Of a stretch of 64,000 nt of DNA, positions 1 through 31,100 are shown in pieces. Under the pieces are notes generated by a model. That model made no database searches, had not been told where the DNA came from, and saw nothing but the letters and a program-made list of their open reading frames with translations. Positions within the stretch are counted from its first letter, which is position 1. Each line of letters opens with the position of its first letter. The position numbers and the translations under genes were made by a program. Location: positions 29,491,643-29,555,642 of the forward strand of contig NC_064761.1 in assembly GCF_011397635.1 (NCBI RefSeq). The letters run 5' to 3'. Source of the stretch: Epinephelus fuscoguttatus (lineage: Eukaryota; Chordata; Actinopteri; Perciformes; Serranidae).

Positions 1-534
1 CTCCGGTGGCTCTTTCAACATCTGTTTGCCTTTTTTCTGTGTAGTCGCTGTGTATGTTCTCTACAGCACAACATGCACAGTACATCGCCGGGAGAGCACT
101 GCAGTTCTGATGACACAAACAGCACCGGAGTATAAATTATACCTCCCTGTGGCTCTTGGCATATCACCATACGGCGTACTGTATATGGCCCCTAACATGT
201 GCTCATGCGGGGGTCTCTCTCAGCTTGCAAAACTAAACCTCATTTATTATTTATGGAAGGACATAAACTCACGGGACTGTGACCCTCTCAGACTCAATGG
301 TCCGCTCAAGCCATCAATAATTCTTTCCTCCATCTACAGTAGTGAATTTATGTGGTGCATGGGATGTAATGTGATTTATGTAAACAATGCATATCTGAGA
401 CACACATTACCAGTCACTCGTTTATGGAGTCTGATCAATAAAGCTGTCATAGTGATGGAAATGGGATGAGAGCGAAGTGGGAGAGTGGTTTTTTATCCTT
501 CATCCTCCGCATAAGAAATTTAATTTGTCATCAC
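1..534. other. shd intron sequence at the left edge
   Basis: This stretch lies beyond the 3' splice-donor side of the first shd coding exon, so it should be the first part of the following shd intron on the minus strand. A 147-codon open frame runs over 26-469 on the plus strand. Its translation has no domain I recognise and no splice-site support, so I do not call it a gene. No repeat was recognised. Confidence 0.6.
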
Positions 535-921
535 CTGCATCTTGCCCTGAGCTCCTACAAACACATGCTGAGAAACTGAGGCTCTTACAGGTTCTTGCTG
601 ATCCTCCAAAGAGATGGCACTGAGCAGGATCTTGGTGCGCCCCAGCTCCTGGGAGTCCACTTTGATCAGCCTGTGTTTGGGAGATTTCAGGTCCACAGTG
701 GATGACTTCATGGGAGACCCATACACAGGTGTGGCGGGGTCAGAAGTCTGAGGCTCGCCCCTGGATCTGTTTTCAGAGTCCTCATAGGGATCCTCAAAGT
801 CCAGGTCCCTCTGGAGCCGGTAGGCTTTGAGGATCTCACTCTCTGTGTAGTCTGGTGTGGGAGGCTGCGGGGGCACCTTCCTGCTGCCAAAGCTCAGGTA
901 GTCTTTCAGCCACTTGGCCAT
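535..921 (-). CDS. shd: shd, first coding exon (partial gene): SH2 domain-containing adapter D
   Basis: This is the N-terminal 129 residues of a SHB-family cytoplasmic adaptor. SHD is known as a phosphotyrosine adaptor with a C-terminal SH2 domain that lies outside this window. The protein begins MAKWLKDYLSFGSRK, followed by PPQPPTPDYTESEILKAYR, DFEDPYEDSE and SPKHRLIKVD. These match the diagnostic start of mammalian SHD better than SHB, SHE or SHF as I recall them. The tyrosines in PDYTES, DPYED and VYGSP are plausible phosphorylation sites. The start ATG (919-921) is the family start. An upstream in-frame extension exists but runs across a splice acceptor. The exon ends in CAG followed by a GTGATG donor (minus strand) after a complete codon. 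The coding part is 387 nt, phase 0. The gene is divergent from ankrd24. Confidence 0.88.
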
Positions 922-1880
922 CGCAGCTCTGCGTCCAAGCGTGCTGGCGTGTGGTGGAGTGAGAGCAGGAGGCTGCAGGGAGCAGACAGGGACATGGGGG
1001 TTATTTCTGATGAGATTGTGAGAGCTGAATGGATTTGTGCTGTGGACAGCTGCAATATTAAAAACAATAAGATCCCAAAACAATTCTAATCCACAGGTCC
1101 TGATCCTCTCATAATATTTGTGCTGGACAACTTTCTCGTGATCATGGACCCACAATCAGTATACGTTTACATGCACTTGTGACACTAAACTACACCAACA
1201 GCTGGGCTTTACGCACCCCTTTTGTTTTACGCAGGGAGCAATAACGTCTGGCATCTGGACTTTGCCCAAAGGCTGCAATTACATTTCACACCCCTGCAAT
1301 AAAGTCCGACGTTAACATGCTGATAAAAGAAGGGAGGACAAAGGCTGAATATCAAAGCAATGTGGAATTAAATAAATCAAAATGGTTTTAAATTTTAACA
1401 TATTTCTTTTGTAATTTAACCATCATTTAAATACAACGTTTTTAGTTTTGGCACATATTTGGAAAGCTGTAAACTGAAGGTGAATATGTCATAAAAGTAG
1501 AAATAATAATCTCTTAAACTTCCACTTAAATCAGTCACCAAAACAGTGGATTTAAATCCCAGCGAGCGATGCGCAACGAAGGCGCACTCACTTACCAACC
1601 CTCTTCAGTCCTTCAGCCACTTGGGACGCTTAATTCCGCGTTTCTTCATGTCGATCACAACAAAACGGCACAAAGAAGTGACAAAACCTTCCGCTGCTGC
1701 CGCTTTTTATTCCACAAAAGGGACAAGAGAAAAGCAAAACTGCGGTTTTCTGGAACAAAAACAAGCGCACTCAGTCTGAGTTCCTCTGACGACTGACGGC
1801 AAATGTGCGAGTGAAGAGAGAGCGACTGGAGCTGCGAGAGAAACTCAACCGAGCGATTAAAGGGGAGGCGCTTCATTCCC
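922..1880 (-). promoter_or_regulatory. shd: shd 5' UTR exons and probable promoter
   Basis: On the minus strand, a pyrimidine-rich acceptor ending ccctgcag precedes position 972, so the coding exon carries about 51 nt of leader. A GGGTTG/gtaagt donor at 1590-1596 marks the end of an upstream non-coding exon, roughly 1596-1880. The transcription start cannot be fixed from sequence alone. No TATA box is evident, and the area around 1800-1900 is moderately GC-rich. Splice sites are seen directly; the exon extents are inferred. Confidence 0.5.
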
Positions 1881-1899
1881 AAAGGAATATCCTCCTATT

Positions 1900-3280
1900 C
1901 CCTTTCGCAGTCAGCCGACCGTTCATTCATTGAAATATCTGCACATCAGACCGTCTGCAACAAGAGATACATCCGCTTTCAAAAACACTGCTTTGGGGGA
2001 AACAACTAAAAAGCAGAAACTGGGGAGGGAAAAAAGAGCTCGCATGGATGTGATCCAAACATGTGCATTATTTATTCGCATTACATCACTGGAGACTTTC
2101 CTGTTTTAGCTTCACTAAAGGTTTCTCAGATGATTTAATGCATTTTTCCCATAAAACAACTAGGCTACAAAAAGGCAGAAGGGTGAACAAAACTGTTACC
2201 TGCTTCCTCATAAAATGGTTTGGTGGAGTAAAGTAATCCCATCATCCTGTGGGCAACATGAGCAGAATTGTAGTGAAGTAAGTTCAGACGTAAGTGTGGA
2301 CACAAACATATCATAAAACCAAGATGACACAAGCGCTGAAGCCTGTCCCCTCTGATTGAAAAATCAGGCATTGTGTTGAGTGTGTTCACTCCCTTTGTTT
2401 CATCTTCTCTGAGTGTGTTCCATTCTCTCACAGATGTCCCATTATCCCAAGTCCAAGCTGGTAAATTGGATTGTGTGCTACAGTGGGTAAGGCCATCTAA
2501 GTCTGTTAAAAGACCGTAAATGCCTCTTTCTTTACGACACTCATGAGCTCACTTTCTCCCAGGGGCGGGGAAACTGGATGAGGTCACTGAGCTAGAATCT
2601 AACCCCCACCGCTATCACCACAACCATCAACAGGATCCCATCAAGACCTTCACATCTTCCTCCTCCTGCCTATAGTCCGCCTCCCCTAGTGTTCACCAAG
2701 CACCGGCTTCAGACCTAAAGGAGGGGTCGTGAGGATCAAAAACAAGTCCTGAATCTGAGAGGAAACTGAAATCACTCAGGGTGTGTGCTTGCAAACATCT
2801 TGCAGGTCCCTGTAGTCCAGTTTAAATCGTTTAGCGGTGAAGCTATAAACTTGAACATGGATCGATTTCCTGGCATCATCCACACAAAGGCCTGTTAAAT
2901 GAGTTTCTGTGGAAAGTTCTTCAGGGTAGGAAACCTCTGGACTCCTCTACCTAGTTAATGTCTCCCTCTTGCTGCAATAAAAATGTGGTTTCTAAACAAT
3001 AACAGAACAAAATTGTGCGAATAACCCTTTTGTGCAAGAACAAGCCTCTTCAGTTGTGAGAACCAGTCATTAACATGTGGGAACAAGATCAATATGTTGT
3101 GCTACAGGTCTTATCTCTTCAAGGAATGTTCATTTGATAAGTTGATACAGATCTTGTTGGCACAACACACAATCTTGATACAAGATCTCGTAAGATAATA
3201 ACTCCTTCCCACAGGTTAATATCTTTCAGGGAAATCTCCTCAGATCTTAAAACTCATTAGTGCCCGCAACTCCATTCATT
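1900..3280. other. intergenic, nothing recognised
   Basis: This lies between the shd promoter and a LINE fragment. Frames up to 88 codons occur, but none has a recognisable domain or consistent splice sites. No tandem repeat or terminal inverted repeat was noticed. Confidence 0.5.
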
Positions 3281-3812
3281 CATCTACTTTTTATCCACTT
3301 ATCCTGGCCGGGTCACAGGGGCAGCAGGTCAAGCATAGTATCCCAGACATCTCTCTCCCTAGTAACGCTTTCCAGCTCCTCATGGGGGACCCCAAGACAT
3401 TCCCAGGCCAGCTGAGATGTGTAATCCCTCCAGCATGTTCTGGGTCTGCCCCAGGGCCTCCTACCAGTAGGACGTGCCTGGAACACCTCTAACAGGAGGC
3501 GCCCAGGAGGCATCCTGATCAGATGCCCAAACCACCTCAGCTGACCCCTTTCAACAAGAAGGAGCAGAAGTTCTACCCTGAGCTCCCTCCGGATGTCCGA
3601 GCTCCTTAGCCTATCTCTAAGGCTGAGCCCAGACATCCTACAGAGGAAACTCATTTTGGCCGCTTGTATCCATGATCTCATTCTTTTGGGCACTACCCAG
3701 AGCTCATGACCATAGGTGAGGGTTAGGACGTAGCTGGACCAGGAAATCTAAAGCTTTGATCTCCGGCTCAGCTCCCTCTTCACCACAATGGTCCGGCGCA
3801 GTGCCCGCATCA
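3281..3812 (-). mobile_element. LINE 3' end fragment (non-LTR retrotransposon)
   Basis: The minus-strand frame 3313-3693 gives the C-terminal tail of a fish LINE polyprotein. It contains RSWIQAAKMSFLCRMSGLSL, LRDRLRSSDIRREL, LRWFGHLIRMPPGRLL and GRRPWGRPRTCWRDY. After the stop, a short 3' UTR ends in a simple ATGA-like tail near 3281. The copy is 5'-truncated. The same 3' end recurs at 49180-49420. I cannot assign the clade with certainty (RTE-like or L2-like). Confidence 0.8.
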
Positions 3813-5520
3813 CTGGGTTTTTAATTTCCTTTTGTGCAAGTGTTCTCTGACTTGCTTAAGGACACACTTTGACGAAATGCTCAAAATCGGTCGAACCATT
3901 TGGTTAAAAAAAGGGGGGGTTTCTGATCATACTCTATTTGGTCTTTGGGCACATGGGACTACTGTTTTCTATAATTATTTCATTATATTTTGGGAAAAGA
4001 CTTAATAAAGTAGGATAAGAAAATGGCTCTCTCTCAGAAACTAGAAGAGGCACAACCAAGTATTTGGTATGTCATAAAAAGTAAAAGTAAAAAGCACATA
4101 CAATGCAGTGTGAAAACAAAGCATATAAGACATTTAATAAACACAGTGCTAGCTTTTTTCCTAATTTTTCAAACATCTGTACGTTGACTATTGATAAAAG
4201 TGTAATTTACCTTAAACATTTCAAAGTTGTCCTGTTAGATACTTGCCAAAAATACATCTATACCACATTTCAATACTTTAAATCAATCAGACCAAAACGT
4301 TGTGGAATATTTCCTTGTTATACTAAATATAGTCTTTGGGCACATGTGGGATAGTAAAGAAATGTCATCTTTTGGTTCCTCAGGGACTCAGTGGTTTTCC
4401 CATATCTTTCTGTTCGCCCCATCTTCATCTCCCCTGCCCTTTCCATGCCTTTCTTCCCTACCTTAGCATTTTTATCTCCTGAATGCACCAATAATCTTCC
4501 TTCTCTCCCACCTCCCCTCAGCTATACATTCCCCTTTTTCATCTGACAAACCGCTTAGTCCTAACACCTCCTCTAACCCCCCTACAACCCAGCAACATAT
4601 TGAGCATACATTTAATTTTTGTTTCCATCCCAGCTGTGGTGAGAGCCAGAACAGTGCGGAAGAAAAGATTGAAACTGAGCAAGAGATGGAAAATCAGAGA
4701 CAGACGAGCTGTCAGACTCAGCAAGAGGAAGACACATGGAGAGCACAGGGGGAGAGGAGAGCAGAAATGGAAAATCAGGATGTCTTGCAGTGAGAGATAA
4801 TCACAAACAGGCAGACAGACAGGTATAAAGTCATTGTGGAGTTTTTTTTTTTTTTTTACACAAAATAAACACTGTTGCACAGGAGCCAAAGATTAAAATG
4901 AATCAAACAGAAACAACAAGGCGTTGTGGAGTATTTCAGTGAATTAATAAGACTCCCTCATTATAAAGGGCTAAATATGGATGTGACATTTTCTCCAAAC
5001 TGTTGCTCTTTCCCAGCTGAGCAGCATCATTCATGAATGTGAGAGGTAAACAAACATTTTGTAGGGGTACATCCGTGCCTGTTCTTTCATGTACAACCTG
5101 ACACACATCAACAAATGCTCCGGTGATGCGTTTTGGGTTGATTTTGGTGCTGGAAAACTGAGCTTGTAACGCTGCTGTATAATTAATTGATTTCCATAGT
5201 TTCCTCTGCCTTGCATTTACTGCCCTCATTTGGTGGCTTGTGTGTATTGCATGTATCCTTCAGCAATAACCAGTAGAGAAAGGCTCATATAATTTTAAAG
5301 TTTGTGTTAATAAAAGAAATAGCTAGGCTAATTAGCTACTATTCGGTTACGACTAAGAAGTGGGCAATTTATGAACATTTAGTAAGAAACAAAGGGGTTT
5401 ATGCTACCACCTCAGTAAATCATCAATTTAATAAAGTATAAAAGCTCAGTGGCACCCAAAATACTTGAGTTACATTTAAGTTAGAGAAGCAGTTAAATAA
5501 TTTTTAATGCGTCACTTACC
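3813..5520. other. intergenic with a short separated direct repeat
   Basis: A similar 25-30 nt stretch containing gtctttgggcacatg occurs at about 3938-3958 and again at about 4330-4350. It may mark the ends of an unclassified repeat. A poly-T run lies at 4843-4857. The small frames here are unremarkable and no gene was recognised. Confidence 0.4.
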
Positions 5521-6021
5521 TTTCTCGTTCAGAAAAGTACAAAAGTATGAACTTCCGGGTTCAGCTGCCCCTGCGCTGCCATTGGTTACATCCACCTTAA
5601 CGTGTCAGTGATTGGCTAAAAAGGTCCCAAATACTGAACTTTCCCACACACCCCCTCCATGTTGAATTGAGAGCTCGAGGTAGCGATATAATGACATAAT
5701 GGCAACTTATATATGACGGAGTGCTATTTTACAGTTTACAGCCGCCCGTTAAACACAAAATTACAGCTGGGCTCCCCAACGCGAGGCTTTAAAAACGCTC
5801 CACGTTGCGCTGTGCTGTGCTGCACGCGACAGACGGACTGTATGATCCATTGTCGCCAATCAAACGTTGATCCGGTGTTTTGCGCATTGCTGATTGGTTG
5901 ATTTACGATGGGGGCGGGTGCATTCCTGCTGTCCGCCAGGCAGCAGTGACTCCAGTGTTTTGCTGTGAGCCGCTGATGGGACAGAGGAGGCACTCACCTG
6001 GAGCTGGACTGTCCTCCACAG
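5521..6021 (+). promoter_or_regulatory. ankrd24: ankrd24 promoter region and non-coding first exon
   Basis: This segment is richer in CpG than its surroundings and carries CCAAT-type motifs on the minus strand (attggct near 5612, attggttg near 5893). A clean donor, ctccacag/gtaggc, sits at 6021/6022. It would splice to the acceptor ccttgcag/tgttcc at 6229/6230, just before the ATG at 6263. The transcription start is inferred to lie somewhere in 5700-5985. Confidence 0.5.
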
Positions 6022-6262
6022 GTAGGCTGTGTCTGCAGGTCACTTTATACATGTGTGTTAACTGCATTAGGGCTCATGTTATCTTATGTATTCCTATTTG
6101 GTGCACCCACATGTTGCCATGATGCTGGACCCACTATTGATGCTTGAATCATGGGTAAACAAAGTAAGACACACTGAATAAGTTGCAATTAACAGTGACA
6201 CTCAAGTTTATTTGTCTTGTTCCTTGCAGTGTTCCAGTTGACACAGAGGTGATCAAACCACT

Positions 6263-24494
<18,232 letters not shown>

Positions 24495-24832
24495 ACCTTG
24501 TAACATCTGCAAGTCTCTCTCCACCTCCAGTCCCTTTACAGGTCAGCATGAAGCAGCTATAGCTCAGCCACCTGTGGGACCAGAAAGCCAAATACAACCA
24601 ATCTGTGTTCAGACATAGCTGCATGTGTACAATACAGTAATTTAAACAACAGCCGCAAAGCTTGACTGATAAGAAAACAGTGAAAAATAGAACTGTAGAG
24701 TGCCTTCATGGCTGGATGAGTTAAATGACAGCAGCCTTTATGTCAGGGGTGAATACAGAGTGGTTATGTAGAAGATAGAATCAGGTGCATTGGTTGTGTG
24801 ATAAGCCTATTGATTTTATACAGTATTGTTAT

Positions 24833-24838
24833 AATAAA
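24833..24838 (+). terminator. ankrd24: candidate ankrd24 polyadenylation signal (AATAAA)
   Basis: A canonical AATAAA lies 339 bp after the stop codon at 24492-24494, followed by an A-rich tract and then T-rich sequence. It is the first canonical hexamer I saw downstream of the stop. Confidence 0.5.
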
Positions 24839-27235
24839 AAAGAAAAAGAAATCACTCTGCTGTTGTTCCTCTTCTTTGTAACTCACGGATATTGTAGACT
24901 GAACAAACAATAGGTTTCCAAAGCAACAGCTTCCACACTGTCCCTCTGAAATCCTAATTTGGCTGCGGCGTGCGCGCACGGAAAACTGGACAGCTGGGCT
25001 GAACTGCAGAGCCGCTACGATAGCTGGCAGACACGAAGACATCACAAATGACAAACCACCATTTGAATTGTACCCTCGTTTCAATTAGTTTTATTGACAA
25101 AAAGCCATTAAAGTTAATCAAAGGAGAACAGATCTGAGAAATTCCTGAGAAAGCAAAAGGGGAGATCGGAAATAATCACATTTGGACCTCACCGAAAGCC
25201 TCGTAGCTCGCCTCGTCTCGTCTCTCTGTGCATTCATGAGGCTGCAGCCAAGAACAGTGGAGGGCCTGATTAAAGATATGTCACTAATAACACAGAGAGA
25301 AATGAAAACGCACACGACCTACCTCTAGTAAGATTTAAAAGTATCAATGGGGCCGAGGAGCAGAAACAAATGAGCAAGTCTCTGACATGTAAAGACACAA
25401 ACATAAGTGATGTATCTCCCTGAGCCGGGACAAATAAATGATTTAACTTCAAGTCCAAATAATCCCCTTTCTTTTATATCAATCACTGCAGAGGAGCGCC
25501 GTCTGTGGCTTCTACGAAATTCACTGAGGGGATCATTATGAGGGTCACACGTAGAGACGATAACAGTCATGACACAGTTGGACAGTATTAAACATTTACC
25601 CCAAAACAAGAGCAGCTTACATGACTGTTCACAAGTATAAGAGCTTAATCATCCTGAAGTTTGTTCAGTCATTCATTGGCATGGCAAGAGGGGGCATAAA
25701 TGCACATTATATACACTCTGACACAAATGCCTGTCTCTGTAGTCATTAAGGCACTGAAGTTGGAGATGTGGAAATATAGGCATGGATATACTGAGTTTGT
25801 ATGCAGAGTTTTTAACCCATGATGTCTGACCAGTAATGTTCACAGGCTTGTACAACACAACAAATTATGAGCAGCCCTTACAAACACAATGCAAATTATA
25901 CTCATGGTAAATGTGACGAAACTTCTAAGGCAATGTCCACTTCACTGTCTATATGAAGATAGTATGAATGCAAAAGTGGGATTTGGTGCCTTGATTATCA
26001 TGGAGAAACAACAACAAAAATGCAGAAGAATGTGTGGCTATTTCATAAACCCAGCACTGACGCATGCTCAGTGTGTTTCCATTGTGCCATCTCAGAGTCA
26101 GGTACTGCAGACCCGTGAACACGTACATTCCGATGAAACAGACATTTCTTCAATTGTCTCTTAAAGTCACAGTGTTTTCATTTCTTGCACCGATACAGAA
26201 ATGAACTACTGATCAACCTGACCTCTTTTGTTTTGTGAATAGTGTCCGTACCACGTGACAGTTTTCGTTCTGGTGATGTCCGTTATTTGTTCGGTGGATG
26301 ACCTGGTCGGGAACTGGAAGCACTTCACTGTTACAGGCATTGTGGGACTTCTCTGTGCATCAGATCCTTATTTGATCCCCCGACGTCATGTCCTCTCCAA
26401 ATAGTCGTCATTTTAATTTTTGTCATCTGAAATTAGTCAGACGGTGGATTTGTGTTGGTTCGTTAGCTTAATAGCTGCATGCTGAGGAGTTCATGACAGG
26501 TGAGGGATAGTTTGGTTGATCCTGGTCGGCAAAAGGCAGAGAAAGTACGAGGAGATGTCAGATGCCTCACTCTCCTTATTGTTCATGGAAAGATGAAGTC
26601 AGTGATGTCCTTTGTTCCAGATAAAAATCCATCCAGGATAAATGATTTCCATGTTTGTTTTTCTCCTGTGGTGTCTGCATGGGGATGCAAGAATCCAGCT
26701 ATGAAATATAGCAGACAAAGAAGGAGGAGAATTTTAGGCACAGATTAAATATCAGTACAGTAGTTTTCAATTTAGTCACTAGGCATTGTTTTAGATTGGA
26801 GTTAAATTTTACTTCACACATAAAGGGGGTGACCAAAACAGCTTTTTATCACTTAAGAACACCGCCAAGTATGCCTGTTTTTAATAACCTGTAAAGATCC
26901 TGAAAAACATTAAAAAATTAAAATGCTTTTTTTTAAATTACTTTTTATCAGGGAGATAAAGATATACATATATACTGTAAAATACAGAGGTGGATTTTGA
27001 TCGCTTCACTATATTAGTGTGGCGATAGCAGGGCTCAATCTTATAATTAATATTTCTTTCTGGAGTCTCATTGAGTACATTATCTGTTCCATCTGGTAAA
27101 TTTCCCGTACCTTCTCAGTCCACATACTATATGATGGGTGTCAGGTTTTAACCACTTCACGGTGATGCCTTTAAGTGCTGCTGTTGTCAATATTATATTT
27201 ATGCTTTTATTTCAGATAGATACATTTTTGTTATC
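24839..27235. other. intergenic between convergent ankrd24 and shc2, nothing recognised
   Basis: Both neighbouring genes end towards this stretch. Frames up to 94 codons occur, but none has a domain or splice pattern I can support. A poly-T or AT-rich run around 26880-26980 is unremarkable. Confidence 0.5.
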
Positions 27236-27860
27236 ATCTTTTTACTGGCCTTCCAAAACTTATTCAGAACTGTGCTGCTACAGCAGATTTTTTACCAAAA
27301 CAAGTCACTCCATTGGCTCCCAGTGTCTTTAAGAATAGATTTTAGGGTTCTTTTTATTTATTTGTATCGCTCTTAATGGCTCGAGACCGGCCTGCATTGC
27401 AGAAACTGTGTTGTTATACCCCTCAACAAACTCTTAGATCTTCCACTGCTGTGTTTTTAAATACACACAGTTATACGCACAACAAAACAGGCAGCGCAGC
27501 TTTGTTTAACTATGCTCCAAAATTATGGAATACCCCACCCTCAGGGCAGGCTCTGTGAGCACTTTTAAACATCTGAAAACCTGTTTATTTTATTTAGCTT
27601 TTAATTAATGTCTTTTTTTTTTTTTACTAATTATCTTATAATTATTATTACTGGTCTCAGCTTTTTACTTTCACTTACGTATTTTATTATTTATTGTATC
27701 TTTTTATTGTCTAATTTTACTGACTATTTGACCTTTGTTTTAATGTGTTGCATCTTTATTTTAAGCATTTATTTTGAGCTACTTCTCTTGTATGAAAAGC
27801 GCTCCATGATTAAGTTCATTATCATTATTATTATTTTATTTCATTTTTTTATTAATTTTA
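27236..27860 (+). mobile_element. L2-type LINE 3' fragment
   Basis: Plus-strand fragments resemble the RT tail of L2-clade LINEs: HSIGSQCL after an LPKQ-like stretch (the usual HWLPV region), then LFNYAPKLWNTPPSGQA. An AT-rich 3' UTR follows, ending tatgaaaagcgctccatg and an (att)n tail. It is decayed and truncated. Confidence 0.65.
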
Positions 27861-28057
27861 TTTTTTTTTAAATGGCTTATAGATACAGTAGTCAGATGCT
27901 TGACATAGGATAATCTGTCCATTTACTGAATGCTAAAATGTAATTATCACATACAGTAGTGGAGTTCCAATTGATCACCCAATGTAAACAACAACCAGCT
28001 ATATTTTCATCAAAAATACACATTTTTTTTAATGGGACCTATACCGATGTAAGAAGG

Positions 28058-28063
28058 TTTATT
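28058..28063 (-). terminator. shc2: candidate shc2 polyadenylation signal (AATAAA on the minus strand)
   Basis: TTTATT on the plus strand, read as AATAAA on the minus strand, about 120 nt downstream of the shc2 stop codon. It is a plausible proximal signal; other hexamers exist further on. Confidence 0.4.
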
Positions 28064-28181
28064 ATTCACTGTCTCTTTGATATCTTCATTTTCCATCATT
28101 AAATCATTTAAGACATCTAGTACATACTATATACTAATACTAATATACTGCAGCTTACCGTCCCATGCAGGGCCAGATGGC

Positions 28182-31100
28182 TCACTGTTTCCTCCTGACC
28201 ACCTGTTTGAGGTGGAGCTCGCTCTCTGCTGCCACAATAGGCAGCTCGTTCTTAAGGTGGTATGCGATAAGGTGGCTTATGCTCTCAAATAACATGTCTT
28301 TGGTTCGTACCTGTTCAGAGGACAGCGAAACATGAAATTGTGTTTACTGCTTACAGCACAAACCTTCTAACTGGTATGCATTGTATGTAGCTGTTTTCCC
28401 TTGCTGCCAGACTCACCACTCCCTCTGGGTCCACCAGCAGTAGGTGTTTGGGCAGGCCACAGTGCATGCCGGTCAGCACATACTGTCCCGGGTTGGTGGT
28501 GCTCTCCCGAACCAGGAAATCTCCATCTCGGACCAGGAGCTTTTCTGCATCTCGTCTGCTCATGCGGCTGTGGTACCACGGCTCTCTGCGGAGCTGATCC
28601 TCGTTTGGGGCCACGGGGGCTCGACGGCGTGGAGGGCTGGGCCACTGGTCCTCCAGGACCCGTACACCTCCTCCTCCAGCTGCAGCCCCTCCACAGGCCT
28701 CGTGGAGCTTCAGGGCATCCTCAAAGGGCCCTGCAGGGAAAATGTGGTCACTCTACAGTGTTTGTCATATAAAAAAAGTGAGTGTATTTTCACTACATGT
28801 GTCAGAATGTGTCACAGGACTTACTCATGTCAAAGAGGTCCTTTTTGGGACTGTCAGGTGGCCTGGGCCCTCTGTGTCCATTGGGCCCCTGTGCAAATGA
28901 ATCCAGGTTTTCCAGACTCTGGGTGTTAACGTACTGATGCTCCTCATAATCTCTGCTGCCTGGTGGCTGGCCGTCGGCACACAGGTAACCGTCTGATGTT
29001 AGACCTGAGAGAGACAAGAGCCATCAGCTCATTTCTGACTTCTGGAAATGCGTGTGTTTGTGTGTCACATATCTGTATGTGAAACCTTTTTTTTTGGTTT
29101 CTTATTTTTTTGGCTCCCTCTAGTGGCTAAAATCAAAAATTACTAATGTCATGATTATAGACCAAGTGTATGGAGCCACCAGTCAGACGGCAGCTTCTGG
29201 AGTCACTAGTGACTATTAAAAGTGAAAAACAAAACTTTAAAAATAAGGGAGGATTTTTTTCCCCCAATTAATAACATAAAATAGGGAAACAGATCTTTGC
29301 ATTAACACGTCTGATGTTATGTGGTTTGAGGCGCTGGTAGAAAAAAAAAAAAATCTTGTTCGTCTTATTGAAAATTTCAACTCCTACGACACTGCAGTAA
29401 AGCAATACTTGCCAAGATAGACCTGAGTATGGCTGACACTTGTGACAGATACTCCGAGTCTACTTGCAGTGTAACTCTAACTAGTGTGTTTTGGTCACTA
29501 TCGAGTCTGAGGAGCACTGGGAGTCTTATTTCAGAATTATTTCTGAAAAATATTAGAACAAGTGATAGAGCCTCCCCTCTGATTCAATAAATCTTTGGTA
29601 AACCTGAAGCTGGCAAAAATATATCCATAAAGCAAATGTAATCTCATTTACCTCTTTAAGAAACCAGTGCCCCCATCCCCTTTATAATGGCTGCATGATA
29701 CAATGTCTTTTTCGGAGTTGGAAAAACAATCTATTTTTCCATTAGGGGTTCGACAGACAAATCTTAATGTAATCAGCAGCCGCTGATCAATTATGTAAAA
29801 AGCCTGACCTCCAATTTTCCAGGATGACTACCTGCATGAGACGATTAATACACATAGCAGTTGAATCCTCCATTACGCTCCGTCAGAACACTAAAAATCT
29901 CCAAACAGCTTTTTATGCCCTGCAATGACCCATACATATACACCTTCCTCTCTCTACAGTTTAACACTAATGTACCTTCACTTTATTTTGCAACAATGTT
30001 ATCTCAAGATCACAAGTTAATTATTTCGACTGTGGCTCAGAAGTTGAGTGGGTCGTCCACCACCTGGAAAATTGGCAGTTTGATCGTTTGATCAAAATAT
30101 CCTTGGGCAATTGCTCTAGATGGCTGTTCCATCGGTGTGTGAGTGCGTGTGAGTGGTTACTGAGTAACAGGTGGCACCATGTATGGTAGCCTCAGCCACC
30201 AGTGTGTGAATGTGTGAATGTGACGTGGTGTAAAAAAGGGCTTTAAGTGGTCGGAAGACTAGAAAGGTGCCATACAAGTGCAGTCCATTTACCATTATCT
30301 TGAGATAATAAAAGTGGTTTTCTCACAATAATGGGCTGATTTACATTGATTCTCGAGAAAACAAAAGGCAGATTTCTCGACATAAATTTTGAGACTTTTG
30401 TTTTTTCAAAATCACTTAGTGGGAAATGTCATTTTCTTGTGATTATCTCGAGAACTTAAATCAGAAACAAACAAACTCTGTTATCTCAAGATGATGAAAT
30501 AATTAACCTGTGATCTCAAGATAACTGATTAAAAAAAAGGTCATGGACAGCTGCTCTTGGCCTCTGTAACTTTAACATTTAGTTATGTACTTTTAACTGC
30601 ACAAACCTGAAGGTAAGATAAAATATACAAACAAATCTTGATTGCATTTTAGTAGATAAAGTGGTGGTAAATTAAACTTGATTATCTGAAGTCTATCTTC
30701 GTCGTCGCTGCATTGCCATGTCACTTTTAATTAACTTTTACAATTGTTATTTCAAGATTAACCACTGTTATAATCTAAATGGAATTCAGGGAATCTTGAG
30801 TACGCTCTAAGCTTTCCTCCGATCAAAGATGACAAACTTGAACCATGAGTCTTTTATCTGGAAGGTCATCCTGATTGAAGATACCAAGAGTCCTTCAGTA
30901 ATTCTATCAGGATGATCCTGAGAATGGTCCAAAAAACTGAGCGTGTGTTAGAAGGTTAGTAAGTTTCATTCAGGGCAGTGATGACCAGACATTCAGAATA
31001 ATACCTCACAAAAATGACAAAAACTTTCATCACACTGTTTTCCCAGGTGTTATATGTGCTTCCTGCCACAGGGTGTCTCACCTGAGCTGCTGGTCGTCTC

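Noticed and set aside
26-469. 147-codon open frame at the left edge
   Set aside because: No recognisable domain, composition unlike a conserved protein, no splice support, and it lies in the expected shd intron.
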